The position numbers were made by a program, and so were the translations under genes. 48,157 bases of DNA from Nitrospirota bacterium (lineage in GTDB: Bacteria; Nitrospirota; Thermodesulfovibrionia; Thermodesulfovibrionales; UBA9159). Within the stretch, counting starts at the first letter, position 1. Every line of letters begins with the position of its first letter. Of the stretch, positions 15,413 to 23,015 are shown piece by piece. The stretch spans positions 1-48,157 of the forward strand of contig JAMCWJ010000056.1 of the NCBI GenBank assembly GCA_023475105.1. Reading direction: 5' to 3'. Under the pieces are notes generated by a model that saw nothing but the letters and a program-made list of their open reading frames with translations, ran no database searches and had not been told where the DNA came from.

Positions 15413-16833
15413 ACTACGGGGAGGCGCTCAGGTTCATCGGTGAGGTGAGGGCGGGCATTTCCTGGAAACGGTTCTGCATAGAGGCCGTCAGTCTTTCGGA
15501 CACGTTCATAGAGTTCCTGAACGGTACGGATCAGGCGAAGGAGTTCCTGTCCTCGAAGGGCATCGGCAGCGGCTATGCCGCCGAACATATAAGGAACATC
15601 TTTTCGAGGCTCCACTTCAACCCTGAAAACGACCATTACCTCACGCTCGCTCTGCCCTATTCTTCCTCCGAAAGCCGGATCCACAAACGCTGGAAGGAGC
15701 TGATGCTCATTTACCATCCGGACAGGAGCGTTGACGGGCGCTCGGCGGAATGCGCTGCGCGGATAAATGAGGCCTACAACGTCCTGAAGAACCCTGAAAA
15801 GAAGCAGGAGTACGACCGGCAGCTCCGGCTCAAAAGGGACGGCCGGTTGAAGAGGAAGGAGATGGCTGCATACCGGGTGCCCAGCCCGGAGGAGCATTTC
15901 ATCATTTCTCCCAGGACGAAAAGCCGTCTTTCGAGGCTGATCATCCCCCTCTGTATCGTCATCTCCTTTTCGGTGCTGCTCGTCATCTTTCTCGAAAACA
16001 GGAAAGAGGACCCTTTTTATCAGGGACGGCATCAGGACAAAGGCGACGGCAAGCTGGTCCCCGGGACAAAGTCCGGACAGGGCCGTGCGGCCGTCCCCCA
16101 GGAAACCGCGGCCCTGAACCTGGCGGACGCGGCCCCGGGAGATGCACCGGCGCAGCGCGAAGTGCCTGTGAAACGGATGCGGAACCGGCTGACTGATCCG
16201 GGCCGCGTAACGGCCGGCAATGGGGCGGGAGGAACTCTAAAGTCGCAGCCCTCTTCGCTTCCCAAAGACCCTCCTGCTGAAAAGGCTGCCAAAGCGCAGG
16301 AGCGGACCCCGGCCATGGCACGGACGACGTCCGGCGTTGCATCAGGCCTTTCAGAGGTCCACTCTCCTGAAAAGAAGGCGCAGAAGAAGTTTGAGGACAG
16401 ACCCCGGGAGGAGCGGCATGAGCCGTCAGCTCCGGCAGTGCAGCCCCTGCAGGCCGCCGCAGCCGGTGATTCCGAAAGTCTCGGCACGAGGGTGAACCGT
16501 TTTTTGGAGCGCTATGCCCGGGCCTACGAAGAAGGGGACCTCGAAGGGTTCCTCTCCCTCTACTCGAAATCCGCAGTCGAGAACAACAGGCTGAACTACG
16601 AAGAGATAAAGAGGGCCTACCGGAAGAATTTCGAGGCGGCGCGATACAGGTATACGCTCGGAAACGTACGGTTCGGGAAGAAAGGGGAGCATATCGTGGT
16701 GAGCGGACTCTACACGGTCCGGAAATTGCCCCGGAGCGGGGAAGAGGTGGAGGTTCGGGGAGATATACGCTGGACTCTTGCGGAAGAGGGCGGCTCGCTC
16801 AGGATCATGAAGGTCGACTATGACAGCAGGTAG
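15409..16833 (+). CDS. Membrane-anchored J-domain protein with C-terminal NTF2-like domain
   Basis: This 474-residue protein starts with GTG overlapping the previous stop (GTGA). A J domain occupies about residues 82-140 with HPD at 103-105 and the closing KKQEYDRQL. A single membrane helix follows (about 178-198, IPLCIVISFSVLLVIFL). A long low-complexity Ala/Pro/Lys-rich linker leads to a C-terminal SnoaL/NTF2-like domain (about 360-474, LERYARAYEEGDLEGFLSLYS). The J domain should face the cytoplasm and stimulate DnaK, with the NTF2-like part in the periplasm. Its location inside an exopolysaccharide operon is unusual; partner and substrate are unknown. Confidence 0.78.
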   Translation: MNYGEALRFIGEVRAGISWKRFCIEAVSLSDTFIEFLNGTDQAKEFLSSKGIGSGYAAEHIRNIFSRLHFNPENDHYLTLALPYSSSESRIHKRWKELMLIYHPDRSVDGRSAECAARINEAYNVLKNPEKKQEYDRQLRLKRDGRLKRKEMAAYRVPSPEEHFIISPRTKSRLSRLIIPLCIVISFSVLLVIFLENRKEDPFYQGRHQDKGDGKLVPGTKSGQGRAAVPQETAALNLADAAPGDAPAQREVPVKRMRNRLTDPGRVTAGNGAGGTLKSQPSSLPKDPPAEKAAKAQERTPAMARTTSGVASGLSEVHSPEKKAQKKFEDRPREERHEPSAPAVQPLQAAAAGDSESLGTRVNRFLERYARAYEEGDLEGFLSLYSKSAVENNRLNYEEIKRAYRKNFEAARYRYTLGNVRFGKKGEHIVVSGLYTVRKLPRSGEEVEVRGDIRWTLAEEGGSLRIMKVDYDSR

Positions 16834-19800
16834 CCTCCTGGCTGTGGTGATCGCGTCGGCCCTGCTCTTCGGCGCGGTCGAACCGTGGTCCCTCGCCCTT
16901 GTCGCGATCCTCGCCTCATACGCCTTCATCTCTTTTGCGTTCTCCGCAAGAAAGCCTGACGGTCTTTTCAGGGAGGAGAGGGCGCTTGGCCTTTCGCTGG
17001 GGGCGGTGCTCCTCTATCCCCTTTTCCAGCTCCTTCCCCTTCCCGTGGCTGCGCTCGACCTTGTCCACCGCACGTTCGGAAGTGTGATTACGATCGCACC
17101 GGATCACGTGCCTGCGTTTCACAGCATCTCCCTCTATCCCTTTGCGACCGAGACCGCCTTTGCCCGCCTCCTCATCTACGTCATGGTGTTTTCCGTTGCC
17201 GCCTTCGGCACTGGGGACACGCGCCGGGCATATCTCCTCATGAAGGCCCTTGCCGTGTTCGGGTTTTCCCTGGCGCTCTTCGGGGTCATCCAGCACGCGA
17301 CGTGGAACGGAAAGATCTACTGGTTCAGGGAGCTGACTCAGGGGGGGACGCCCTTCGGCCCCTTTGTAAACCGGAACCACTTTGCCGGGTTCATCGGCAT
17401 GATCATTCCGCTCTCTCTCGGCGTCGCCTTCAGGTCCAGGACGATGGAGGACAGGGTGCTTTACGGGTTCTTCGCTCTCGTGATGGCGATCGGACTTTTC
17501 TTTAGCCTCTCGAGGGGCGGGATCGTCTCTTTCTTCGGGGGACTCCTTGTTTTCTCTTTCCTGAGCCTCACAAAGGGCAAATCGAAAAAATGGCTCATCC
17601 CTGTCTTTGTCTTCGCGGTCGTCCTTGCGGTGTATCTCCTTTTTCTCGGGATTTCACCCGTGCTCGAGAGGTTCGCAAAGACGGAGGTCTCCGGAGAACA
17701 GAGACTCGCCGCGTGGCAGGGGACCCTGGCCGCCTTCCGTGACTTTCCTCTCTTCGGGAGCGGTCTCGGCACCTTCCAGCACATCTTCAAGGTCTATCAG
17801 CCTGACGGCCTTTATTCCCTTTACGACCACGCTCATAACGATTATCTCGAACTCCTCCTCGAAGCCGGTCTCTTCGGGACGGTCCTGGCAGCCCTGGCCA
17901 TGTTCTTTATGTTGAGGGTGATCGTAAATATCGAATGGACGGGGAGGAACCTATACACGGGCGCCGCACTTCTGGCGTCGATTACGACGATAGCGATCCA
18001 CAGTCTCGTCGACTTCAATCTCCACATCCCCTCGAACGCGATCCTTTTCTCTCTTATCCTCGGCCTCGGCGTGTTCTTCGCGAAGGGTGAAGAACAGCAT
18101 GGAGCACAGGGCATGGAGCAAAGTGAACAAACTGAAAAGCAAGAAAAAGAAAGAATGATGAAAAACTTTAGGTTCCAGGATTTAGAGATTTGGAAAGAAG
18201 CGCTCCAAGCTGTTACCGTTCTTCTCTTCTTCGTTCTTGTCTCTCACGCCTACGCCTCCGTCAATCTCATCCCCAACCCGGACTTCTCCGTGCCTGCGTG
18301 GGACGGGCTCGCGCCCCATTTCTGGCATCACGGGGAGAGCGCGGTCGAAGGGGTAAAGAAGAGCGGGTTCAGTGTCGGCATGGCCGGCGTGCCTCCCCTG
18401 AGAGCGCTCGGCATCACCGGGGGAGAGGACAGGAGCGGCGAATGGCGGTGCGCGATAGAAGGGCTCGAAAAGGGGAAGCGATACCGTCTCTCCCTTCTGG
18501 TCTTCAGGGAGAGCTACGTCGAGGGCGCTTTCCCCTCGGTAGAACTTTTCGGCAGGAAGATAAGGATGAGCAACCTCCTCAGCTACGGCGCCTGGCAGGA
18601 CTTCGGTGTAGTCTTCACTGCGCCGGCTGAGTCGACGACACTGAGACTGATCAACGATTACCCTGTCACGTTCTATTTTTCCTCGCCGGGCCTCGTGAAA
18701 ATGGCTGATGCGGAGGCCAGGCATGAAGAAGCGGGGGGCAAGGAGCAGGGAGCCGTCATGCCGGGTCACTTCCCCCTCGTGGCCTACGGCGCGGCAGTCG
18801 GAGAGTTCTCCTTCATCAGGGAATTGGGGTTCGACGGCGTCGTCCTCGGGCTGAACGTGCGGAATGCCGAAGGTGCGATGAATGCGGCGGCAAAGGCAGG
18901 GCTCGGGATTGTGGCGAGCGTGCGCGACGGGGCCTCGATAAAAAAGATCGCCTCCCTTGCCGTCTCCTCTGCCTCTTCCCCCCTTCTGGGCTGGTACGTG
19001 GAGGATGAACCGGAGGGGAGGTCCGTGCCTGCCGTGGAGATAACGGCGAGAGTGAAGGAGATACGCGCGGCGGGCTCTTCTGCGCCGGCTTTTATGGCTA
19101 TGGTGAGGCCGGAGTTTATCAGAGGCTACAGGGACGCGGCGGACGTGGTCCTCATGGACCAGTATCCCATCCCCCATAATCCGATAATATGGCTCAGCAG
19201 GAGCATGGATGAGGCGGCGTATGCGGGCGCAAAGAACGTCTGGGCCGTCATCCAGATCTTCGGCGGCCGGCGGTGGAAGGGGCAAGGCTGGGATAGGGAG
19301 CCCACGTACGAGGAGATGAAGGCCTTGAGCTATCTCGCGATCGTCCACGGCGCAAAGGGCCTCTTCTTCTACACGGTAAAGGGCGGGAATTACGACCTCG
19401 GGCAGGAACCGGGCCACCTCAAGGACGTGAAGCGGCTTCTCCAGGAGTTGAAATACCTCAGCCCGTGCTTCCGCTCCGCTTCTGCGGGCAGCCCCGGCTT
19501 CATTTCGGATTCTCTGTATCAATACGCGCCGGACGGCACGAGGCCTGTGCACGCAAGGATATTCAGGGACGGAAAGCTGAGCATCATCGTTGCGGTGAAC
19601 GTGCTCGACAGGGAAGTGAGGGGAAGGCTGACGGGGATCGGGAAGAAAGTCCCGTGGCTCGACGAATACTTCTCCGGGAAAAGATACGTAGTGAAGGGCG
19701 ACAATATAGTCGACAGTTTTCTCCCTTACGAAGTGAAACTCTACGTGGCCGGCAGGGAGTTCCGGAAAGTAAAGATCGTAGACGGAACTACCGGAAGGGC

Positions 19801-20143
19801 CAGGGGCGAGTTCTCGGCCGAGGTCGCGGAGACGGAATTCGAAAAGACCGCGGGCCTGATGTTCAGGGACCTCCCGTCCGACGAAAGGGTCCTCCTTTTC
19901 CCCCATGAAAGCGCGGGGAAGATCGTGATCCATGCGCTGAACACGAAGAGCCCCTTCGACCTCCTCTTCGTCGATGAGCGGGACAGGATCGCTTCCCTCT
20001 TCCGGAAAGTGTTGCCCTGCGACCGGCCGCAGGACTGTTGGCGCTACACCTCGCCCGCTCCATCACGAATGGTGATCGAGCTGAGGGGGGGCGCAGCGGA
20101 GAAATTCGGAATCAAAGAAGGAGACAGGGTTGAGCTTTATTGA
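16820..20143 (+). CDS. Wzy/O-antigen ligase-like polymerase fused to a glycosidase-like and DUF192 protein
   Basis: This is a 1107-residue open frame. Residues 1 to about 430 form a multi-span Wzy/WaaL-like protein with the NRNHFAGFIGM loop and HNDYLELLLEAGLFG, both typical of O-antigen polymerases and ligases. Residues about 431-460 are repeat-derived and include MMKNFRFQDLEIWKEA, the N-terminus of an S23-type four-helix-bundle protein. A new signal-like segment follows (AVTVLLFFVLVSHAYAS). Then come a beta-sandwich, a TIM-barrel-like glycosidase region (GWYVEDEPEG, VLMDQYPIPHNP, AKGLFFYTVKGGNYDLG) and a C-terminal DUF192 domain (TEFEKTAGLMFR). Most likely two genes were joined by the insertion. 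The ATG at 18155 could still start the second one separately. The first start overlaps the J-domain gene by 14 bases. Confidence 0.8.
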   Translation: MTAGSLLAVVIASALLFGAVEPWSLALVAILASYAFISFAFSARKPDGLFREERALGLSLGAVLLYPLFQLLPLPVAALDLVHRTFGSVITIAPDHVPAFHSISLYPFATETAFARLLIYVMVFSVAAFGTGDTRRAYLLMKALAVFGFSLALFGVIQHATWNGKIYWFRELTQGGTPFGPFVNRNHFAGFIGMIIPLSLGVAFRSRTMEDRVLYGFFALVMAIGLFFSLSRGGIVSFFGGLLVFSFLSLTKGKSKKWLIPVFVFAVVLAVYLLFLGISPVLERFAKTEVSGEQRLAAWQGTLAAFRDFPLFGSGLGTFQHIFKVYQPDGLYSLYDHAHNDYLELLLEAGLFGTVLAALAMFFMLRVIVNIEWTGRNLYTGAALLASITTIAIHSLVDFNLHIPSNAILFSLILGLGVFFAKGEEQHGAQGMEQSEQTEKQEKERMMKNFRFQDLEIWKEALQAVTVLLFFVLVSHAYASVNLIPNPDFSVPAWDGLAPHFWHHGESAVEGVKKSGFSVGMAGVPPLRALGITGGEDRSGEWRCAIEGLEKGKRYRLSLLVFRESYVEGAFPSVELFGRKIRMSNLLSYGAWQDFGVVFTAPAESTTLRLINDYPVTFYFSSPGLVKMADAEARHEEAGGKEQGAVMPGHFPLVAYGAAVGEFSFIRELGFDGVVLGLNVRNAEGAMNAAAKAGLGIVASVRDGASIKKIASLAVSSASSPLLGWYVEDEPEGRSVPAVEITARVKEIRAAGSSAPAFMAMVRPEFIRGYRDAADVVLMDQYPIPHNPIIWLSRSMDEAAYAGAKNVWAVIQIFGGRRWKGQGWDREPTYEEMKALSYLAIVHGAKGLFFYTVKGGNYDLGQEPGHLKDVKRLLQELKYLSPCFRSASAGSPGFISDSLYQYAPDGTRPVHARIFRDGKLSIIVAVNVLDREVRGRLTGIGKKVPWLDEYFSGKRYVVKGDNIVDSFLPYEVKLYVAGREFRKVKIVDGTTGRARGEFSAEVAETEFEKTAGLMFRDLPSDERVLLFPHESAGKIVIHALNTKSPFDLLFVDERDRIASLFRKVLPCDRPQDCWRYTSPAPSRMVIELRGGAAEKFGIKEGDRVELY
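18090..18203 (+). repeat. Repeat plus S23-protein 5' fragment inside the polymerase fusion gene
   Basis: Bases about 18097-18130 hold CATGGAGCACAGGGCATGG. This matches, in reverse complement, the CTTTGCCCCATGCGCCGTG module of the intergenic repeats. From 18155 the sequence encodes the start of an S23/four-helix-bundle protein (KNFRFQDLEIWKEA), in frame with the polymerase. Confidence 0.65.
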
Positions 20144-20909
20144 TATCCACTGCCACATACTTCCCGGCATGGACGATGGGCCGTCGGGCCTCGAAGAATC
20201 GATCGAGATGCTGTCGATAGCCGCCAAAGACGGCATTTCCCACATTTTTGCGACACCCCATATCCTCGACGGCATGTATCCGAACAGGGGGACCGGGATC
20301 ATCGCTGCAGTTGAAGGGTTGAGAAAGTTTCTTCCCCGCGGCGTCGAACTCCTTTGCGGGGCCGATGTGAGGATAACGCGCGACCTGTCTGCGAAGACAA
20401 GAGCGAAGGAGATAGTGACGCTCGGCGATTCGGGATACCTGCTCATAGAGCTTCCCGACTACATCGTCCCGCCGAATCTCGACGCGCTTTTCTACGAGCT
20501 GGCGCACCAGGGGATCACCCCGGTGCTTACCCATCCCGAAAGGCATTTCCGCCTGATGAACGACCTCGACGCACTCAGGAGAGCGAGGGCCGCAGGCGCC
20601 ATGTGCCAGATCACGGCAATGAGCGTCACCGGGGGCTTCGGCAGGGAAGTGCGCAAGGCGGCCTTCGCGATGATAGAGGCAGGAGCGGCCGACTTCGTAG
20701 CCTCCGATGCGCATAACGCAGACAAACGGCCGCCGGTCCTCTCAAAGGCATACGAAGCCGTGAAGAAGCATTTCGGAGGGAATACCTCGGACACGCTATT
20801 TCTTACGAACCCGGGGAAAATATTGAAAAAAGTGAAACAGCTGGCAAGCGGGCAAGCGGATAAGCAACAAGCTGACAAGCGAGCAAGCAAGAAAAACAGT
20901 AACGGGTAA
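20130..20909 (+). CDS. CpsB/YwqE-type protein-tyrosine phosphatase (PHP domain)
   Basis: This 259-residue PHP-fold metal-dependent phosphatase should dephosphorylate the Wzc-like kinase at 11868. The metal motifs are seen at the N-terminus (DIHCHILPGMDDG, His7 and His9), followed by the FATPHI, VLTHPERH and ASDAHN stretches. The TTG start at 20130 overlaps the previous gene by 14 bases and has AAGGAGACAGG upstream. The last 20 or so residues (about ASGQADKQQADKRASKKNSNG) are encoded by CAAGCNNN octamer repeats that run past the natural end of the fold, so the C-terminus is repeat-derived. Confidence 0.9.
   Translation: MSFIDIHCHILPGMDDGPSGLEESIEMLSIAAKDGISHIFATPHILDGMYPNRGTGIIAAVEGLRKFLPRGVELLCGADVRITRDLSAKTRAKEIVTLGDSGYLLIELPDYIVPPNLDALFYELAHQGITPVLTHPERHFRLMNDLDALRRARAAGAMCQITAMSVTGGFGREVRKAAFAMIEAGAADFVASDAHNADKRPPVLSKAYEAVKKHFGGNTSDTLFLTNPGKILKKVKQLASGQADKQQADKRASKKNSNG
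20836..20893. repeat. CAAGC octamer array forming the 3' end of the phosphatase gene
   Basis: Units such as GGCAAGCG, GGCAAGCG, GATAAGCA, ACAAGCTG and ACAAGCGA follow each other at an eight-base period. This is the reverse orientation of the NGCTTGNN array family. The stretch is translated as the phosphatase tail. Confidence 0.7.
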
Positions 20910-21242
20910 TGGGTGACGGTAACGTGATGACAGTTCAAGAAAGGTACCTTTGTTGCTAAGGGGGTTCATGAGGGATGTGTCATTCCCGCTTGTCGGGAAT
21001 CCCTCCCGCTCGCCTCGACGGGTCGTCAGAGAATGGAAGAAAGACTCCGGACGAGCCGGAGTGACACATTTCACGATTTACGTTTTGTCGTCATCAGCTT
21101 GTGCGCTTGTTGGCTTGCAGGCCGCCCGTAAGCCTGTGAGCCGGCGTGGGAGGAACTTTGAACGTTGAACGCGGAACATTGAACGCTAATAAGCTGACAA
21201 GCCTGTTGTTCGCTTGTGAGCTTGTAAGCTGGTGAGCCGGCA
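20910..21242. repeat. Mosaic repeat region before the RfaH-like gene
   Basis: There is no gene in this gap. Bases about 20975-21065 are a nested inverted repeat (GTCATTCCCGCTTGTCGGGAAT and GACTCCGGACGAGCCGGAGT type arms). Bases 21093-21135 and 21189-21240 are GCTTG-type octamers. Bases about 21150-21187 are a GTGGGAGG leader followed by TTGAAC-type heptamers. A closely similar leader and heptamer run starts the epimerase gene at 25801-25840. Confidence 0.65.
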
Positions 21243-21725
21243 ATGAATTGGTACGCTATTTATACGAAACCGAACGCCGAAGAGTCCGTCTCCGCGCTGC
21301 TTTCGGGGGCAGGGATAGAGACGTTCAATCCGAAGATAAAGGTGCTGAAGCGCATCAGGGAGAAATACGTCGACGTGGTGGAGGAGCTTTTTCCCTCATA
21401 CATCTTTGCCTTTTTCGACACAGACACGCAGAGCCATATGATCAGATACACTCGGGGGGTGAAGTACGTCGTCGGGAAGGAAAACCCTCTTTCTGTCCAC
21501 CCGTCGCTGATCGATGCGATACGGCAGCGGATGGAGAACGGGATCGTGATGCCCGCACCCTTGAACCTCACGCGCGGCGACAGGGTACTGATAAAGGAAG
21601 GCCCGTTCAAGGACTTCTACGGCATCTTCGAAAGGGTGATTCCAGGGAGGGAGAGGGCGCTCATACTCCTCGAAGCGCTCCACTGCAGATTAGATATAGA
21701 GAGCAGGTCCGTCAGGAAAGCGTGA
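21243..21725 (+). CDS. NusG/RfaH-family transcription antiterminator
   Basis: This 160-residue protein has an N-terminal NGN domain (WYAIYTKPNAEESV, with FPSYIFAFF at the core) and a C-terminal KOW motif (LTRGDRVLIKEGPFKDFYGIFE). Specialised NusG paralogues of this type (RfaH, UpxY, LoaP) let polymerase read through long polysaccharide operons. The position between the assembly module and the nucleotide-sugar genes fits that role. No Shine-Dalgarno sequence of quality is visible, and the bases before the ATG are repeat units (GCTGGTGAGCCGGCA). A possible ops-like sequence lies downstream at 22112. Confidence 0.87.
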   Translation: MNWYAIYTKPNAEESVSALLSGAGIETFNPKIKVLKRIREKYVDVVEELFPSYIFAFFDTDTQSHMIRYTRGVKYVVGKENPLSVHPSLIDAIRQRMENGIVMPAPLNLTRGDRVLIKEGPFKDFYGIFERVIPGRERALILLEALHCRLDIESRSVRKA

Positions 21726-21743
21726 AGACGAACAAGCGGATAA

Positions 21744-21779
21744 AACACCTTATGGGGTCAGACTTGACTATTGACATTC
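21744..21779 (-). repeat. Dispersed repeat F (GTCAAGTCTGACCCC), copy 1
   Basis: Read on the minus strand it gives GAATGTCAATAGTCAAGTC, then TGACCCCATAAGGTGTT. Plus-strand copies lie at 32510-32550 and 33796-33831, and shorter traces near 29808 and 33076. Three of these four other sites sit at the edges of toxin-antitoxin loci. Confidence 0.7.
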
Positions 21780-21828
21780 CGTTTCTCACAAGCTCACAAG
21801 CTGACAAGCCTGTAAGCTGGCAAGCCAC

Positions 21829-21947
21829 ATACTAAGGGGAACATAAGTAGGATACCTTTGAATGTCACTCCGGCTTGACCGGAGTCTCTCTTAAGAAGGA
21901 TTCCCGACAAGCGGGAATGACATCGTACTAACGAACGTATTAGTAAC
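21829..21947. mobile_element. MITE-like element, copy 1 (119 bp)
   Basis: This segment matches 29575-29693 at 117 of 119 positions. The ends form imperfect terminal inverted repeats: TACTAA plus AGTAGGAT at the left, and the complement of a similar pair at the right. The interior contains two smaller palindromes with CTCCGG/CCGGAG and ATTCCCG/CGGGAAT arms. It has no coding capacity, so mobilisation would depend on a transposase elsewhere. Confidence 0.7.
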
Positions 21948-22111
21948 ACTCACAAGCTGGCAAGCTTATATATGCGCGATGAGTTGTTGATCACAAATTT
22001 TGACATGATCACAAATTTTACTTGATTTCCTGAGTCTCCTTCTGTATATTTGTTCAGTGGTTGAACGCACAGGAGTCTTTCGTTTTTAGTCCTGCCCTTA
22101 TGTCAGGAAAC

Positions 22112-22120
22112 GGCGGTAGC
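22112..22120 (+). promoter_or_regulatory. Possible ops-like element (GGCGGTAGC)
   Basis: The bases match the core of the enterobacterial ops recruitment site for RfaH (GGCGGTAG). The site lies 387 bases downstream of the RfaH-like gene and upstream of the EPS-type regulator and nucleotide-sugar genes. A nine-base match can arise by chance in a window of this size, so this is tentative. Confidence 0.3.
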
Positions 22121-22170
22121 TCGTCCGAAAACAGTTCAACGTTCAAAGTTCTAAGTTCAGCAAGTGCAAT

Positions 22171-22386
22171 GATTACGGTTTCAAGGATCAAATCCAACGC
22201 GCCGGGCTTTCGGTCATGTCTAATATTGCCGAAGGTTTTGACCGGGGAAGTAATAAAGAGTTCGTGCAATTTCCGGTTGTGGCGAGGGGTTCAGTTTCGG
22301 AAGTCAGAAGTTTCCTGTATGCCGCATCAGACATTGGTTATATCGACTTCATCCGGTATCCGAGATCTTCCGAGAGAAAGCGGTGA
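22171..22386 (+). pseudogene. Truncated S23/four-helix-bundle protein gene
   Basis: The frame from 22171 reads [22 protein letters not shown] and continues [11 protein letters not shown] and [17 protein letters not shown]. This is the middle of a four-helix-bundle protein of the 23S rRNA intervening-sequence family. The N-terminal helix is missing: TTGAAC-type repeat sequence (GTTCAAAGTTCTAAGTTCAG) lies directly upstream. The C-terminus ends early at a TGA. Confidence 0.75.
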
Positions 22387-22493
22387 CGGAAATTGTTCTA
22401 AGTTCAAGGTTTGGTGTTGATATGACGTGCATGAGTTTTTTTGTTTCTGAACTTTGAACCTTGAACGTTGAACTTTGAACAGTCTTTAGTCAC

Positions 22494-22823
22494 ATGGACG
22501 AACACCAGTTCAATACCCTCCGCGAGCTCGCAAAGGACGGCACCCTTTCGCAGCGGGACCTGTCGAAGAGGATGGGCCTCAGCCTGGGGAGGGTCAACTA
22601 CCTCGTGAACGCCCTGCTCAATGCGGGCTACATCAAGGCCGACCGCTTCAAGAACTCGAAGAACAAGATCGCCTATATGTACGTGCTCACCCCGAAGGGG
22701 ATAAGCGTTAAGCTCACCCAGACCTTCAGCTTTCTCCAGAGGAAGCTCGACGAATATCACCGCCTTAAAGACGAAATCGAATCGCTGCGTCAGGAGGCGA
22801 ATGATCCAAAGAATAGTGAGTAA
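22494..22823 (+). CDS. MarR-family EPS-associated transcriptional regulator
   Basis: This 109-residue protein has a winged-helix N-terminus (LRELAKDGTLSQRDLSKRMG, then LGRVNYLVNALLNAGYIKADR) and a coiled C-terminal helix (FLQRKLDEYHRLKDEIESLRQE). It fits the small MarR-like regulators that recur beside exopolysaccharide loci. It probably controls this cluster, but its operator is not identified. A TTGAACN heptamer array (about 22448-22482) lies directly upstream, so any operator would be in or near repeat sequence. The ATG at 22494 has only a weak ribosome-binding site. Confidence 0.85.
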   Translation: MDEHQFNTLRELAKDGTLSQRDLSKRMGLSLGRVNYLVNALLNAGYIKADRFKNSKNKIAYMYVLTPKGISVKLTQTFSFLQRKLDEYHRLKDEIESLRQEANDPKNSE

Positions 22824-22837
22824 CGGGTCCATAAAAT

Positions 22838-22945
22838 CCCTGAGCAATGAGCTATGAGCTATGAGCTTCTTATGCGCTTTGCTCTGTGCGCCGTGCATTT
22901 ATCGCTTGTAAGCTTGTTAGCTTGTGAGCTTGTTAACTCTTCACG
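22838..22945 (+). repeat. Mosaic repeat (TGAGCTA heptamers, B module, GCTTG octamers)
   Basis: The order is TGAGCAA/TGAGCTA heptamers (about 22843-22866), then the B module (GCGCTTTGCTCTGTGCGCCGTG to TTTATC), then octamers CGCTTGTA, AGCTTGTT, AGCTTGTG and AGCTTGTT. The same order is found at 24001-24139 and 25005-25107. Confidence 0.7.
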
Positions 22946-22987
22946 ACTCACGCCTTACGATTTACGGAATAGACCCGGGAAGAACCA

Positions 22988-23015
22988 TTGAACATTGAAC
23001 GCGGAACATTGAACA
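22988..23015 (+). repeat. TTGAAC heptamer repeat used as N-terminal coding sequence
   Basis: The units TTGAACA, TTGAACG, CGGAACA and TTGAAC form the start codon and first nine codons of the UXS gene. A 27-base core is identical at 25813-25839, where it starts the epimerase gene. A near copy lies at 21161-21187, before the RfaH-like gene. Confidence 0.8.

Larger units (their letters stand above)
21726..22493. other. Long intergenic region: repeats, MITE, S23 pseudogene, possible ops site
   Basis: This 768-base gap holds, in order: a copy of the CTGACCCCATAAGG repeat in minus orientation (21744-21779), CAAGC octamers (about 21790-21828), a MITE-like element (21829-21947), more octamers, a possible ops-like 9-mer (22112-22120), a degenerate S23 gene (22171-22386) and TTGAACN heptamers (about 22448-22482). 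No intact gene is seen. Confidence 0.65.
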
